64,000 nt of DNA from Pelecanus crispus (lineage: Eukaryota; Chordata; Aves; Pelecaniformes; Pelecanidae). The first letter of the stretch is position 1. Each line of letters starts with the position of its first letter. The position numbers and the translations under genes are program-made. Below, one piece after another: positions 63,160 through 64,000 of the stretch. The notes under the pieces are model-generated. The model was not told the origin of the DNA and did not search any database. It saw only the letters and a program-made list of their open reading frames with translations. The stretch is taken from the NCBI RefSeq assembly GCF_030463565.1, contig NC_134644.1:155478191-155542190 (forward strand), in the 5' to 3' direction.

Positions 63160-63560
63160 GAATGCAGGTTCTGCAGGCATAAGGGCATCAGTCCCCACCT
63201 GAGCAACACCATAGGAGTGCTGCCCTTCAGCTTGGCCACAGCTGTGCCCTGACTCGCATGGACTCTATTGATCCTGGACCAGTGGACTGACTCCCTGGCT
63301 TGTCCTCGGATCTGCCTCATCACCAGACACCTGCCTGACAGTCTGGACTCTGACCTGCCCCCAGCCTGCCCTGCTGGGGTCCTGGCTGGTGAGGCCCCTG
63401 CCCTGCCACCAGCCATATCATGCTCGGCTCCTTGTCCCTTTGGGGCCTGCTTCCTGATGAAGTGTTGGGGAAATGCAGTTATGGTGTCTGTCAGGACATG
63501 GGAAAAGGGAAACAAAGGAAGCCTGTATCATACTAGTGCCTCCCCACAAGAGCCATCCTC
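63160..63560. other. Unexplained GC-rich block
   Basis: About 400 bp of moderately GC-rich, C/T-biased sequence (for example CTGACCTGCCCCCAGCCTGC near 63351) with open frames on both strands (98 codons plus, 130 codons minus). No domain recognised. The composition is like that of the LTRs in this window, so an unrecognised dispersed repeat is the most likely identity. Confidence 0.35.
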
Positions 63561-64000
63561 CTAGCATCCATCTCCTCGCTGCCTGAACCAACGGTACAGA
63601 AAACAGCAGCTGGCAGGTTAGCTCCACTGGCAGAACAGGAAGTCTCTAAGGGAGGATATTTAAAAAGAGCAGGAAGAACTGGGTAGTATGGTTTGGAGTT
63701 GAAGGGATTTTAGATGAGAACCTTAGAAGCTGACTAGGCCTCCCAGTGAGAAGGGGACAAAGCCTCCCTTTACCTCATCTACTGAGCCTGTCAAATGTAA
63801 TGCAACTGGAAGAACATACAGAGCTCTGGAAAATCTTACATTAGATGACTGAACATCCTCCTCCTGCCCTTTTCAGCACATCAGCAGTGCAGGAATACAC
63901 TGTACCCCGAGGCCAGCCAGTTACCATGCATAAGCACTTTTTGAAGCATCTGGGTGAGCACTGGCAAGACTTGCTGCCAGCTGAGGCTACACCCTGTCAG
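63561..64000. other. Right edge of window, nothing recognised
   Basis: About 440 bp without a recognisable feature. No PKHD1L1 exon was identified, although that gene is expected beyond ENY2 by human synteny. Confidence 0.6.

Noticed and set aside
63123..63515. 130-codon minus-strand open frame
   Set aside because: No recognised domain, opposite strand equally open, GC-rich block of repeat-like composition. Not supported as a gene.
54791..64000. Search for the first exons of PKHD1L1, expected here by synteny
   Set aside because: No signal-peptide exon or IPT/TIG-like coding exon could be recognised. A very short first exon could be missed by eye.
1..64000. Bacterial-type systems, CRISPR arrays, phage or toxin loci, proviral gag/pol/env genes
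   Set aside because: The window is vertebrate nuclear DNA; no regularly spaced repeats, operons or internal retroviral coding regions were seen. The retroviral remains are solo LTRs.

Overview
This window is vertebrate nuclear DNA and almost certainly avian, probably Neoaves. It is AT-rich, has long introns with GT-AG borders, and carries many CR1 LINE fragments, including the CR1-type 3' ends with short ATTCTATG-like repeats. It also holds solo LTRs of families I recognise as typical of bird genomes. It contains two orthologous protein-coding genes, head to head, in the same order as on human chromosome 8q23: NUDCD1 (minus strand) and ENY2 (plus strand).

Layout. Positions 1 to 47,608 hold nine of the coding exons of NUDCD1, read right to left (start codon at 47,608-47,606; ninth exon at 2,252-2,411). 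All phases agree and give about 489 codons, compared with about 583 residues for the human protein. The last coding exon, encoding the C-terminal ~94 residues, is not visible and should lie left of position 1. Between 47.2 and 48.2 kb is a dense CpG island that serves as the shared promoter. ENY2 starts at 48,288 and ends at 53,322 in four coding exons (96 residues), with a poly(A) signal at 53,482. The right-hand 10 kb is intergenic. It contains an isolated GC-rich CpG-island-like block at 54.34-54.79 kb, a young CR1 tail, an old CR1/L3-like fossil, a possible tRNA-derived SINE fossil and an unexplained GC-rich block at 63.16-63.56 kb. By human synteny the next gene to the right should be PKHD1L1, but I could not identify any of its exons here.

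The NUDCD1 introns are a graveyard of retroelements: two terminally complete-looking solo LTRs of one family (4.6-5.7 kb and 36.8-37.3 kb), three LTRs of a second family (one complete, two 3'-truncated), and several CR1 copies. One old CR1 is split by a 276-bp sequence flanked by a perfect 5-bp direct repeat. No proviral internal genes are seen. No bacterial-type systems, CRISPR arrays, tRNA or rRNA genes were found.

How the genes work: ENY2 is the small helical subunit shared by the SAGA histone H2B deubiquitinase module and the TREX-2 mRNA export complex. NUDCD1 is a NudC/CS-domain protein, a presumed HSP90-linked co-chaperone. Their shared promoter looks like a typical housekeeping bidirectional promoter. 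I found no convincing novel multi-gene system. The best leads are the 276-bp insertion inside a CR1, the (GGGGCC)5 run just inside the putative first ENY2 intron, and the orphan CpG island downstream of ENY2.
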